The notes: generated by a model not told the origin, from the letters alone. Positions 8,518-17,299 are shown, numbered from the stretch's first letter. The stretch: 42,526 bases of DNA from Lachnospiraceae bacterium (GCA_017551165.1 JAFZMO010000047.1:1-42526); one strand, 5' to 3'. Program-made: numbers and translations.

Positions 8518-9597
8518 TCACAGCAAATAGAAGCGATCAAAAGTATCCCGATCCACAATCCCGTAATCCTCAAATCGGAACGCAGCTTTCTCGACAGCTA
8601 TACCATCATACCAGTTCAGCGTTTCGTCTATGTTCGGTGTTGCCACTCTGGCAAAGACAGCAACCTGTTTAATGATACTCAGTCCATACGAAAAATCCGC
8701 AGTAAAATATCTGGAATGCAAATCCGGAATCAGTCCTCCGTCAACCCCTACGGTCGGCGTGGGCAATCCCTTAAAAGCTTGTATGGACGATAATTTTCTC
8801 GTCATGGCTTCCGCTGTCGGACTCTCATAATGAACCTTTAATGATTTGACATATTTGAGGTCAAACTCCGAAAGCGCTTTACATATCTCCTGAACCTCTG
8901 CATCGCACGCCAGCAATAATTCCGACGATTCATCATCCCACTCTTCATAGAACAAAGGCATTGAAGAATATGTTTTTCCGGGCTTCCAGTCTTTAAACAA
9001 CGTTTTAAGTCTCGTCGTGTGTAATATCGGATTGGACGGTGTCAGGGTTAAGGTCAGAAAATCGGGAATTACAACACATCGTTTGTCAAATATGGCTCCT
9101 ATTATCTCTGCGCATTTTTGACCATTGCTTTTGGGCAGGGCTGCCACATGCAGTTCGTCCCGATATCCTGTTGATTTGACCGTTCTGCCCTTTTGAACCA
9201 ACCTGGCGATAGCCGGCACCCTCTCGATCCCAAAGAATGTGTTCCCGCGATCGATACACTTCTTAAATGCGCATTCACTTCCGCCGTTGCCCGGCACAAC
9301 GCCGATCATTGTGCCCGAATCCGTGTTATCATATATCGCATCCGCAACCGCATTCATCACAGTCGAAGGAACGGTCACCATAATCAACTCAGCATCGCGG
9401 AAAGCCCGTTGCGGATCATTCGTGGCAAGTTTAATATTCCCCTCATGCGTGGTAATTCCCTGCTCATTCACGATATTTAAGCGACCGCTGTATATATCCG
9501 GCGTAGATGTATAGACAGTAACTTCGTGCCCTTTCTCCGCACTGTGCACTGCAAACTGCGTTCCGATATTTCCACCGCCGACTATGGTTATCCTCAT
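8518..9597 (-). CDS. octopine/nopaline dehydrogenase family protein
   Basis: A 359-residue NAD(P)-dependent enzyme of the opine dehydrogenase type. The Rossmann motif GGGNIGTQ is at residues 7-14. The C-terminal helical domain shows PSNPILHTTRL (Asn189, His193, the position of the catalytic His) and SRYFTADFSYGL (Arg296). Known members reductively condense an amine with a 2-oxo acid. The start ATG overlaps the TAA of the preceding fusion gene by one base (TAATG), so the two are translationally coupled and probably act on the same compound. A role in opine-like modification of a polysaccharide precursor is inference. A simple alcohol/2-oxo-acid dehydrogenase is the alternative. Confidence 0.85.
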   Translation of the reverse strand: MRITIVGGGNIGTQFAVHSAEKGHEVTVYTSTPDIYSGRLNIVNEQGITTHEGNIKLATNDPQRAFRDAELIMVTVPSTVMNAVADAIYDNTDSGTMIGVVPGNGGSECAFKKCIDRGNTFFGIERVPAIARLVQKGRTVKSTGYRDELHVAALPKSNGQKCAEIIGAIFDKRCVVIPDFLTLTLTPSNPILHTTRLKTLFKDWKPGKTYSSMPLFYEEWDDESSELLLACDAEVQEICKALSEFDLKYVKSLKVHYESPTAEAMTRKLSSIQAFKGLPTPTVGVDGGLIPDLHSRYFTADFSYGLSIIKQVAVFARVATPNIDETLNWYDGIAVEKAAFRFEDYGIVDRDTFDRFYLL

Positions 9598-11405
9598 TAT
9601 TCCAATTCCTCTTTCATTGCGGCAACCAACGTGTCGTTATCATTCGTGTCTCTGACTGCCAGCCTCAGATAATTCCTGCCGTTTGTTTTTGTCGTCAGCT
9701 CCTTAATAAGCAGATTATGCTTAATGAGCAGTTTCTTTAACAGCTCCTTGGGACTGATCCCTTCTTCCAGCTCCACCATCACAAAATTGGCCTGCGAAGG
9801 AATCACGCGAACTCCCTTAATGGTCGCCAATTCGCGTTGGAAGCGAGCCCGTTCAGCTCTCAGCTTTGCAAGCGCCGCCGCATAATCCTTCTTGTATTTT
9901 TCTTCTATCTGCATATAGAATTCGCCAAAAGAGTTAATGTTCCAAATGGCGACATCCTTTTTCATCTTTTGTATGGTTTCCGTATCTCCTGACGCCAGGA
10001 CGCCGAGACGCAACCCGGGAACACCATACGACTTTGAAATACTCTTCATCACATACAGCTGAGGATTCTTCGACAGAATATCCTGATAGAAGATCGTACT
10101 GTCCTCCTCGTCTGCAAAATCAACAAAAGACTCGTCGATAATGAGCTTAATGCCCTTCTTCCCGCTCCAATCGATCAACCGAAGCAAGCCTTCTTTAGGG
10201 ATGTAGTTTCCGCTGGGATTATCCGGGTTGATCACTACAAGATTTTGAATCTCTTTATCCTCAAAAAAGCGCATAATCTCTTCGGCGGTATACGAATAAT
10301 CGTTATTCTCCGGAGTATAATCAACGGATTTTTCCCTGTCAAAGCGATTCGGATACTCATCAAATGTCGGTCGGATAAACCCTACCGTACCGCTGAGGTG
10401 TTCCATCAAACTCTTGATTAGTTCTGCCGCTCCGTTTCCGACAAGAATGCAATCCTGATGAACGCCGAAATTTTTAGCCGCGAGCAAACTGTTTACACGC
10501 ATTCCCGACGGGTACTGCGTCAGAAGCACGGAGAAATTTGCCTTGAGCTCATCTATCATCTTTTGCGGCGGAAAATACGGATTAACGAGATAGCAAAAAT
10601 CCAGCAACTTAGGGTATCTCCAGTATCCGCCGTAACGTCCCTGCAACAGTCTTACTCTTTCGTCCTCATCCGGAGTGAAGATTGATTCCGCAATATCCAG
10701 ATCCTGAATGTCATCAATCTCATACCATTTCTGTCCATCCAGTCGTTTCGCCTTTATTACCGGCTCATCAAGCATCGTGATAACACGGAGAACCTGCTCA
10801 TAATACTCGTTCTCACCCAAAGCGGACTGGTACGCATCCAAAAAAGGAACATAGTGCGTTGCCGAGAACTGCTTGCTGAACTTATACAGGTTTACCGTCT
10901 TATAATAATCCTTGATCTCATTGAATTTAAACTTCTTACCCGGAACAAAGGCTTCGATGGTATCATCTTCCCCGATCTTTACACAAGTACCATCCATCCA
11001 CGATTCATATTTGTCGACCAGCGCCAGTGTATCCCGCGGATCCGAAACAAGCGCGTCAAGAACCGAATCCTCGAATATCAGGTCCGACTCAAAGAGAAGC
11101 GTGTCCTCCTTTACAAGCCAGTCTTTTGCGAGAGCGAGCGAATAGATATTATTGGTCTTATCATAGATGGGATTGTTTATATAAACAATCGGCGTTTTGA
11201 TGTCAAGGGTTCCGATATAATCAATCAGTTTCTGGCCCTCATAACCGACCACAATAACAATACGGGACAGCTGTTGCCTTTCAATCTGGTGAAGCATACG
11301 ATCGATCAAAGTAACCCCGTTTACTTTTACCATGCACTTGGTATTATTCTGGGTCAGTTCCTTTAAGCGTTTACCCATTCCCGCTGCTAAAATAATCGCC
11401 TGCAT
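9597..11405 (-). CDS. fusion of a LicC-like nucleotidyltransferase and a CobD/HisC-like PLP enzyme
   Basis: A 602-residue two-domain protein. Residues 1-240 are a small sugar-nucleotidyltransferase-like domain: LAAGMGKRL at 6-14, ESDLIFE with Asp108, and YEIDDIQDLDIAE at 228-240, a pattern of LicC-type cytidylyltransferases. Residues 255-602 are a fold-type I PLP enzyme close to histidinol-phosphate aminotransferase and threonine-phosphate decarboxylase. It has NPDNPSG at 393-399, Asp424, SISKSYG with PLP Lys458, Arg466 and a late Arg581. One chain could form a phosphorylated amine such as ethanolamine phosphate from phosphoserine and then make its CDP derivative. The domains are visible; the reaction is inferred. 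The ribosome site is AGGAG. Confidence 0.88.
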   Translation of the reverse strand: MQAIILAAGMGKRLKELTQNNTKCMVKVNGVTLIDRMLHQIERQQLSRIVIVVGYEGQKLIDYIGTLDIKTPIVYINNPIYDKTNNIYSLALAKDWLVKEDTLLFESDLIFEDSVLDALVSDPRDTLALVDKYESWMDGTCVKIGEDDTIEAFVPGKKFKFNEIKDYYKTVNLYKFSKQFSATHYVPFLDAYQSALGENEYYEQVLRVITMLDEPVIKAKRLDGQKWYEIDDIQDLDIAESIFTPDEDERVRLLQGRYGGYWRYPKLLDFCYLVNPYFPPQKMIDELKANFSVLLTQYPSGMRVNSLLAAKNFGVHQDCILVGNGAAELIKSLMEHLSGTVGFIRPTFDEYPNRFDREKSVDYTPENNDYSYTAEEIMRFFEDKEIQNLVVINPDNPSGNYIPKEGLLRLIDWSGKKGIKLIIDESFVDFADEEDSTIFYQDILSKNPQLYVMKSISKSYGVPGLRLGVLASGDTETIQKMKKDVAIWNINSFGEFYMQIEEKYKKDYAAALAKLRAERARFQRELATIKGVRVIPSQANFVMVELEEGISPKELLKKLLIKHNLLIKELTTKTNGRNYLRLAVRDTNDNDTLVAAMKEELE

Positions 11406-11416
11406 TCTTCTCCTGC

Positions 11417-11438
11417 ATGGTGCTATAAAACGATAACA
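11417..11438 (-). promoter_or_regulatory. small intergenic stem-loop inside the polysaccharide operon
   Basis: Arms GGTGCTAT and ATAACACC (one mismatch or G-U pair) flank a six-base loop, within the 130-base gap between the PglC-like gene and the fusion gene. It ends about ten bases before the start of the fusion gene. No U-run follows, so it is more likely an RNA processing or stability element than a terminator. Confidence 0.4.
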
Positions 11439-11534
11439 CCATTCTCCTTTCTTCTAATTCACCAAAACACGCTCGTTATTCGTATCTCGCAAACAATCGT
11501 CAATACTCACAGAGATATTACTGTCCGTTGACAA

Positions 11535-12227
11535 TCAATGACGATTTCTGCCCGCAGGAGCACTCCAGCTGACCACAGCATCATCCGGGGTACCCATGAA
11601 CTCCTCCATCGTCGCAGAGGTCTCTGAATTAATCCCCTCGTGAGTCAAAACCGTCTTGATCGTATCGAAAATAATCTTAACATCATTTATGAACGTCACA
11701 TTTTTTGTATACCAGACATCCATGGCAAATTTATCTTCCCATGACACCGCATTTCTTCCATGGGCCTGCGCATATCCAGTCAGTCCCGGTCTCACATCGT
11801 GCCTGTGATGCTGTTCCTCGTTGTATCTGTCCAAATACCGTACCAACAACGGCCGGGGGCCGATTAATGACATATTACCTTTCAGAATATTCAGTATTTC
11901 CGGAATCTCGTCCAGGCTGGTCTTACGCAGCCAGGTCCCAAAAGGTGTCAATCGCTCACTGTCCGGCAATAATTCCCCGTTTTCATCTCTGGAATCGGTC
12001 ATCGTTCTGAATTTAAACAGACAAAAAAGCTTTTCTTTACCGGTCTTCGGGTTTATTTTCCCTGCCCTCTCCTGTTTGAACAGAACCGGGGATCCGAGTT
12101 TAATCCTTACCAAAACAGCGATTACTGCGTACAGCCACCAGAAAAGGATAAGTACTGCCAAGGAAACAATAACATCGATGAAACGTTTGAAAACCAGAGC
12201 ATACGGGCCCCGTTTAACCTTTTCCAT
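11535..12227 (-). CDS. PglC-like phosphoglycosyltransferase (initiating sugar transferase)
   Basis: A 230-residue monotopic phosphoglycosyltransferase that moves a sugar-1-phosphate from a UDP-sugar to undecaprenyl phosphate and so starts repeat-unit synthesis. One N-terminal re-entrant membrane helix (about 15-40) is followed by the catalytic region with KFRTM, the Asp-Glu pair in SLDEIPE, and MSLIGPRPLL. The size is near the short PglC form rather than the long WbaP form. PglF and PglE upstream suggest that the first sugar is a bacillosamine-like residue. The ribosome site is AGGTGAT before ATG. Confidence 0.92.
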   Translation of the reverse strand: MEKVKRGPYALVFKRFIDVIVSLAVLILFWWLYAVIAVLVRIKLGSPVLFKQERAGKINPKTGKEKLFCLFKFRTMTDSRDENGELLPDSERLTPFGTWLRKTSLDEIPEILNILKGNMSLIGPRPLLVRYLDRYNEEQHHRHDVRPGLTGYAQAHGRNAVSWEDKFAMDVWYTKNVTFINDVKIIFDTIKTVLTHEGINSETSATMEEFMGTPDDAVVSWSAPAGRNRH

Positions 12228-12314
12228 ATATCACCTGCTTGATGTTTTATTAACAAAAACAACTCTTTCCCTTTCTTCGTTATGGCTTACGCATATCCGG
12301 GCGTTGTGGGATAC

Positions 12315-13532
12315 TCACTCGGACTCCGTCCCGATAATGATTCCGTACGCCGTCTCAACAGAATAATATGTGTTCAGATAATCCGTCTCTCTTTTGTACA
12401 TATCCGCATCGGAGTATTCATTAATCGCGTCGTTCACCGTCATTGCGAACGCGTTTTCGTCGTTGCTTTCGCACCACCAGCCAAATCCCGCATCAACAAT
12501 TACTTGGCCGATATCTGAGCTTGTATCGGTACATGCGAGGACCGGGATCCCCACCTGCATATAGGAAAGCAATCTGCTCGGAAAATTCGGGATCGTAAAC
12601 CTGTGATCCAAAAAGATCAGTCCTACATCACACGCTCCGACCAACTTGTCATATTCTTCCTTCGGGATCTTCCTTATGAGTTTAAAATTCTCCTGGCCGG
12701 AGCTCGTTTTGTAGTCTTCCAACGTCCGGTATTCGGTTCCGTCCCCGACCACAACAAAAAAAGCTCTGTCTTCATCCTCGCATGCTTTTAAACATTTAAC
12801 CACATAAGGGATATCCTGTGGTTTCCCCAGGTTTCCTCCGTAAATGAACGCAACCCTGTCAGCCGGAATACCGTATTTCTCGCGTATTGTCAGTCTGTCG
12901 GCTTCGTTTACTTTCTTCTCAACTACTTCAATGCTGTTGGGACAGATTTCCACATCGGACGGATCAATCTCCGGATTATTCTTAATGACATAATCCATAT
13001 TAGCCTGTGACATGCACCCGATCGTATCTGACAACTGGTATAATTTTCTCTCCGTTTTTCTGAAATACCGGTAAATAATCCCCTTCAGTCCGGATGTTTT
13101 CATCATCCCGAGATCAACAGCGTTTTGAGGGAAAATATCCTTTAACAACAAATACGTTCTGGCGTTGTCACGCTTCTTCACATACGCGACCGCTTTATTG
13201 AATGTGATCGGCGGAGTGCTGTAAAGCACCAGATCAAAGGTTACGTTCGAAAAATCGTTTTTGATCGATCTGATGTATTTCTTTGAAACCAGCAGCGTGG
13301 AAAGCCCTTTTTTTATTATATTTTTTCCGCCCCGCATCATATCGATGTCGACATGTGCGATAACACAATTGTCCTTCCCGTCGTAATACGACTTCCTTTG
13401 TATTTCTTTCTTTCCGGGGCTTAACGCATAAACACTGTGCCCGTGCTTCAAAAAACACCGAAGCAGATCACAGTATATCGTGTGCTCCTCAATATCATCT
13501 ATACGCCCCACCGTAAGAAACAATACGTTCAT
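12315..13532 (-). CDS. GT4-family glycosyltransferase (WbuB-like)
   Basis: A 405-residue GT-B enzyme starting MNVLFLTVGRIDDIEEHT. The C-terminal half has the GGNLGKPQDIPY turn of the WbuB-like group and the donor site region around FPSRLLSYMQVGIPVLACT. It is expected to add the second sugar to the lipid-linked first sugar, since it lies next to the PglC-like enzyme. I chose the ATG at 13530-13532 over a GTG 12 bases earlier, because GAGGTGA upstream then has room to act as ribosome site. Confidence 0.88.
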   Translation of the reverse strand: MNVLFLTVGRIDDIEEHTIYCDLLRCFLKHGHSVYALSPGKKEIQRKSYYDGKDNCVIAHVDIDMMRGGKNIIKKGLSTLLVSKKYIRSIKNDFSNVTFDLVLYSTPPITFNKAVAYVKKRDNARTYLLLKDIFPQNAVDLGMMKTSGLKGIIYRYFRKTERKLYQLSDTIGCMSQANMDYVIKNNPEIDPSDVEICPNSIEVVEKKVNEADRLTIREKYGIPADRVAFIYGGNLGKPQDIPYVVKCLKACEDEDRAFFVVVGDGTEYRTLEDYKTSSGQENFKLIRKIPKEEYDKLVGACDVGLIFLDHRFTIPNFPSRLLSYMQVGIPVLACTDTSSDIGQVIVDAGFGWWCESNDENAFAMTVNDAINEYSDADMYKRETDYLNTYYSVETAYGIIIGTESE

Positions 13533-13550
13533 TGTCTGTATCACCTCAAA

Positions 13551-14339
13551 TCACTGCTGTCCTTTTATATGCATTGGTCTTCTCTTTTCGACCGGCGGCA
13601 GCTTCATATACTCTCCATACGCTACGGTCAAATATTGGTGATAATCTGAGATACCTCTTAATTTGGTATTCTCGAATTCGACGTCAATAAAACTATCCAT
13701 GATGTCCCGCGAGTACTTGAACAAACTAATCTGTCTGAACATGGAATTGTATATGTTAGCCTTTTTTGTCTTCTTACGGTTTCCCCACTTGGACACTTGC
13801 GTGTACAACTTCTGCTTGAACTTTGTTCCGAATGGTTTTCCCATTACATGGGTTACCGCAACCAACACCTTGTTGATCCCGTTGTATTGTTTATAGTCGA
13901 TTTTCTTCTTCAGCATGCCCTGAAGGGCCTTCAGCGTAAAATTCTTCACCTTGGAAGCAATCGGATTGTCCGGAATATTATCCATCACAAACAGATCGAT
14001 ACAGCCCTCGTCCATTTGTTTTCGGGGATTATCTTTACGAGTGATTCGTTTTACCCATGTGTCCCCTATAATTTCATACTCGTCGGGTGTGTTCTTCTGA
14101 AACAATGAGAGGAATTTTTCATAGTTCTTCCGGTCAAACATTATGTCTGCATCATCGTCCCACGGAATAAAACCCTTATGCCTGATCGCGCCCAACAATG
14201 TTCCGCCGTTCAGGCTGTAATTAATCTCGTTCCTCCTGCAAAAATCATCGATATCAACCAGTATCTTCAGCAGATACTGCTGCATATCTTTGATCCCATA
14301 TGGATCCGAACCGTTATTATCCTCTCCGATTACCGACAT
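13551..14339 (-). CDS. licD: LicD-family phosphotransferase
   Basis: A 262-residue protein of the LicD group, nucleotidyltransferase-fold enzymes that transfer phosphocholine or related groups from CDP carriers to glycans. The signature is clear: SLNGGTLLGAIRHKGFIPWDDDAD with GGTLLG at residues 45-50 and metal-binding acidic residues at 61-65. The start overlaps the end of the ATP-grasp gene by 10 bases. Its presence in the same operon as the LicC-like/PLP fusion strongly suggests that the CDP-linked product of the fusion is what LicD transfers. Choline itself need not be involved, since no choline uptake or kinase gene is seen here. Confidence 0.92.
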   Translation of the reverse strand: MSVIGEDNNGSDPYGIKDMQQYLLKILVDIDDFCRRNEINYSLNGGTLLGAIRHKGFIPWDDDADIMFDRKNYEKFLSLFQKNTPDEYEIIGDTWVKRITRKDNPRKQMDEGCIDLFVMDNIPDNPIASKVKNFTLKALQGMLKKKIDYKQYNGINKVLVAVTHVMGKPFGTKFKQKLYTQVSKWGNRKKTKKANIYNSMFRQISLFKYSRDIMDSFIDVEFENTKLRGISDYHQYLTVAYGEYMKLPPVEKRRPMHIKGQQ

Positions 14340-15928
14340 AACAAATCCCCTATCTTTTTGAACGAATCAACCACCGTTATTTCGTTGATGACTTCATTAT
14401 CTTCGTAGTAAATCCCATCCGGATTGCGAACAAGGATTGCGCCCATTCCGATCTGTCTGGGGCCCTGAAAATCCTTGGAAACATTATCCCCGATATATGC
14501 GATCTCGCTTGTGGGAAGCTTCCATCTGGTCGCCATTATCCGAAAGGCAATGTCACAAGGTTTTCTAAACTGGGGGCCACCCAACTCATCGGTGATGATA
14601 ATGTCATCAAAAAGCTTTTCGATACCCAAAGCCGCAATCTTATTCCTTTGTCCTTCCGGTCTTCCGTCAGTGATCAGTCCTGTCTTAATCCCTTTCGCGG
14701 ATAATCTCTCAAGGGTTTCTCGTACATCGGAAAACAAATGAATTGACGGTTTGTGGTACCGATATATCCGTAGCACATCGGCCTTCTCGCTCTCGCGGCC
14801 CAACTCTCTCAGCAGTTCGTCAATGGCAGGTTTCCCTGCGGCAAAAAACTCCAAAAGCTTCTCTTCGTATCCGCCGCACAGATAGTCGCTTACCGCCTTA
14901 TAGCCCGATTGAACATATTCCTTTTCGCTGTACAGGGTATCGTCCAGATCAAAGATAACACCCTTGATCCGACGCTTTCCTTCACTGATGCATACGGACT
15001 GATCAAAGCGGGAATAAACCGCCCCGTCTGCAATATCGCCCTGATACTCCGGTTTTTCATTGTCCAGCAACTTCAGAATCGTTTCCGCGCTTCTCGCGCC
15101 TGCCTTCATAGACAAGGGGGCTCCGCCGCCGAATCTGGGATTTATCTCAATAAACCAGTCTGTGCCCGCTTCGTCCCGAATGAATTGCACCGTGATCGGA
15201 CCACAGGGTTTGTATTCTTTACAGAGTCGCTTTGCCTCATCAATCATCTGGTCATCCATGCAGATCCTGGTTTTTAATACTTCTCCCGATCTGACCTGCA
15301 TGCGCTCACGGGGAACGATGCTTACCGGCTCACCGTTCCAGTCACAAAAGATATCAATGGTATATTCCCGGCCGCTCACAAAGGGCTGTACAATATAGTC
15401 TTCTATCTGCTCCGCGTAGATTTTCAGCGCTTCAACGTTGTCAACCTTATAGGCATTAATACTGCTTGATCCGTCCTTGGGCTTGATAAACGCCGGATAC
15501 CCTGCCGCATATTCTCTCCAATCATTCACAGGCATGGGCGCCCGCAATCCGCACTTGACAAAAAACTCGCTCGTGTTGTTCTTGTCCCGGCATATTCTTA
15601 TTTTATCCGGTTCGCTGATCATTACTCTCGTGCCGATCCGTTCAAATTTTTCCTTGTTCTCAGCCAATACCAGCAAATCCGTATCAATCGTCGGTATCAG
15701 CAGATCAATGTTATCTTCCCTGCAGATTGAAAGAAGGCCATCAATATACCTGGGATCCTTCATCGCAACAACTCGCCGAACATAGTTACAATATGCTAAA
15801 GCAGGGGCTGTTCCCGTCATATCCGCGCCGTAGATCATCAAGTCCTTGTTCAGTACAAGCGCCGCATTTCTAAATGCCTGAAGCAATTCAACTCTTCTGC
15901 CAACTCCCGTAAACAGAATTCTTATCAT
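14330..15928 (-). CDS. ATP-grasp ligase fused to a HAD-family phosphatase
   Basis: A 532-residue protein. Residues 1-110 form a pre-ATP-grasp nucleotide-like domain (ILFTGVGRRVELLQAF). About 115-300 is an ATP-grasp domain of the carbamoyl-phosphate-synthase-like kind, with FIKPKDGSSS and the metal-site segment EINPRFGGG. From about 320 a HAD hydrolase begins: FDLDDTL with Asp327 and Asp329, then TDGRPEGQ and IGDNVSKD. ATP-grasp enzymes join a carboxylate to an amine or thiol through an acyl phosphate, so it may acylate the amino sugar or the decoration. The start at 15928 has a perfect AGGAGG site and lies 8 bases after the aminotransferase stop. Substrates are unknown. Confidence 0.88.
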   Translation of the reverse strand: MIRILFTGVGRRVELLQAFRNAALVLNKDLMIYGADMTGTAPALAYCNYVRRVVAMKDPRYIDGLLSICREDNIDLLIPTIDTDLLVLAENKEKFERIGTRVMISEPDKIRICRDKNNTSEFFVKCGLRAPMPVNDWREYAAGYPAFIKPKDGSSSINAYKVDNVEALKIYAEQIEDYIVQPFVSGREYTIDIFCDWNGEPVSIVPRERMQVRSGEVLKTRICMDDQMIDEAKRLCKEYKPCGPITVQFIRDEAGTDWFIEINPRFGGGAPLSMKAGARSAETILKLLDNEKPEYQGDIADGAVYSRFDQSVCISEGKRRIKGVIFDLDDTLYSEKEYVQSGYKAVSDYLCGGYEEKLLEFFAAGKPAIDELLRELGRESEKADVLRIYRYHKPSIHLFSDVRETLERLSAKGIKTGLITDGRPEGQRNKIAALGIEKLFDDIIITDELGGPQFRKPCDIAFRIMATRWKLPTSEIAYIGDNVSKDFQGPRQIGMGAILVRNPDGIYYEDNEVINEITVVDSFKKIGDLLCR

Positions 15929-15936
15929 GCGTCCTC

Positions 15937-17244
15937 CTACAAAAAGCACCTGCGTATGATCTCTATCACCGTCTCCTGCTGCTCCACCGTCATCTTATTA
16001 TCGCTCGGCAGGCACAGTCCTCTTCGGAAAATGTCTGCTCCGACATCCGCTCCGCTGCCTGCGATATAGGCATTGCTTCTGCCGCGTCCGTTTCCTTCGG
16101 CAGTGATAAATGCATGCGTGCGGTAGATCGGCTGCATGTGCATGGGCTTCCAGATTGGGCGTCCCTCCGCGTTAAATGCCGCCAATGCGTCAAGGATCTC
16201 CTGCGGTGAACTCTTACCGCTTTCGCTCTTATACAGGAAATCCTGCTCGCCGCGAACCATCGGTGCCATTGCATCTTCATCAATGATCATGCAGGAAAGC
16301 CAGTAGTTCGGCTCGCTCTTCTCCGCATCGAACGGATTCATCTTCACTGGAAGATCGGCGAACGCCTTCTTATAGCGCTCGTAGATTGCCTTCTTCTGTG
16401 CGATATGCTCGTCTAGATGAGGGATCTGTCCGCGAACCACTCCGGCAACAATGTTGCTCATGCGGTAGTTATATCCGACTTCCTCGTGCTGATACCACGG
16501 AGCCGCTTCACGCGACTGCGTGGACCACTTGCGAACCTTATCCGCATCCTCTTTCGAGTTTGTCAGGAACATTCCGCCGGCGGAACCGGTGACAATCTTG
16601 TTTCCGTTGAAGGAGATGCAGTTGTAATTGCCGAGCGAACCCGTCTCTACCCATTCGCCGTTCAGTTTGTATCTCGCGCCAAGGCTCTCCGCCGCGTCTT
16701 CCACGATCAGCGCTTCGTGCCGATCGGCGATCGCCTTGATCTCCTCCATCTTGCCGGGCGTTCCGTAAAGGTGCGCCACGACGATCAACTTTACTTCCGG
16801 ATAGATCTCAAACGCCTTCTCAAGCGCTTTCGGACACATATTCCAGGTGTCATACTCGGTATCGATAAATACGGCTTCGCCGTCCTCGTACGCAACCGGA
16901 TTGATGCTCGCGTCAAAGGTTACATCGCTGCAGAATACCTTTCTGCCGGCCAGCGTTCCCTCGTACGGTCGCGCTTGACCGTACAACTTCTCTCCGGCCA
17001 GCTTGGTCGCAAGATGAAGCGCAGCGGTTCCCGCAGACAATGCCACAGCGTATTGAACGCCAACATATTCAGCAATCTGCTTCTCGACCTCGTTAATATT
17101 CGCTCCGACCGTGGACACCCAGTTGGTCTGGATCGCATCGTCAACCCACTTCTGCTCGTCACCGTGCATGGTTGGAGAAGAGAGCCACAATTTCTTGTCA
17201 AATGGTTTTATCCCCGAAAAACGGGGATCCGTCAAAATACTCAT
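15937..17244 (-). CDS. pglE: PglE-like UDP-4-keto sugar aminotransferase (DegT/DnrJ/EryC1)
   Basis: A 435-residue PLP aminotransferase. LSSPTMHGDEQKWVDDA opens the chain, ALSAGTAALHLA binds the cofactor phosphate, VEDAAESLGA holds the pyridine-binding Asp, and the PLP lysine is Lys216 in SFNGNKIVTG. Its pairing with a membrane UDP-GlcNAc 4,6-dehydratase directly upstream indicates amination at C4 to give a UDP-4-amino-4,6-dideoxy-GlcNAc, the precursor of bacillosamine. The GC content is like the housekeeping genes and unlike the AT-rich genes further along the operon. A ribosome site AAGGA lies upstream of the ATG. Confidence 0.9.
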   Translation of the reverse strand: MSILTDPRFSGIKPFDKKLWLSSPTMHGDEQKWVDDAIQTNWVSTVGANINEVEKQIAEYVGVQYAVALSAGTAALHLATKLAGEKLYGQARPYEGTLAGRKVFCSDVTFDASINPVAYEDGEAVFIDTEYDTWNMCPKALEKAFEIYPEVKLIVVAHLYGTPGKMEEIKAIADRHEALIVEDAAESLGARYKLNGEWVETGSLGNYNCISFNGNKIVTGSAGGMFLTNSKEDADKVRKWSTQSREAAPWYQHEEVGYNYRMSNIVAGVVRGQIPHLDEHIAQKKAIYERYKKAFADLPVKMNPFDAEKSEPNYWLSCMIIDEDAMAPMVRGEQDFLYKSESGKSSPQEILDALAAFNAEGRPIWKPMHMQPIYRTHAFITAEGNGRGRSNAYIAGSGADVGADIFRRGLCLPSDNKMTVEQQETVIEIIRRCFL

Positions 17245-17299
17245 TGTTTCATGTCCTTATTGCATTATCATATTTCGATTCTGCTGAGTGCCTTAGCAA

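Noticed and set aside
9597-11405. Aminoethylphosphonate activation (PntC-like fusion)
   Set aside because: The PLP domain is of the HisC/CobD class and not the class V transaminase type, and no phosphonate-forming genes are in the window; kept only as a remote alternative.
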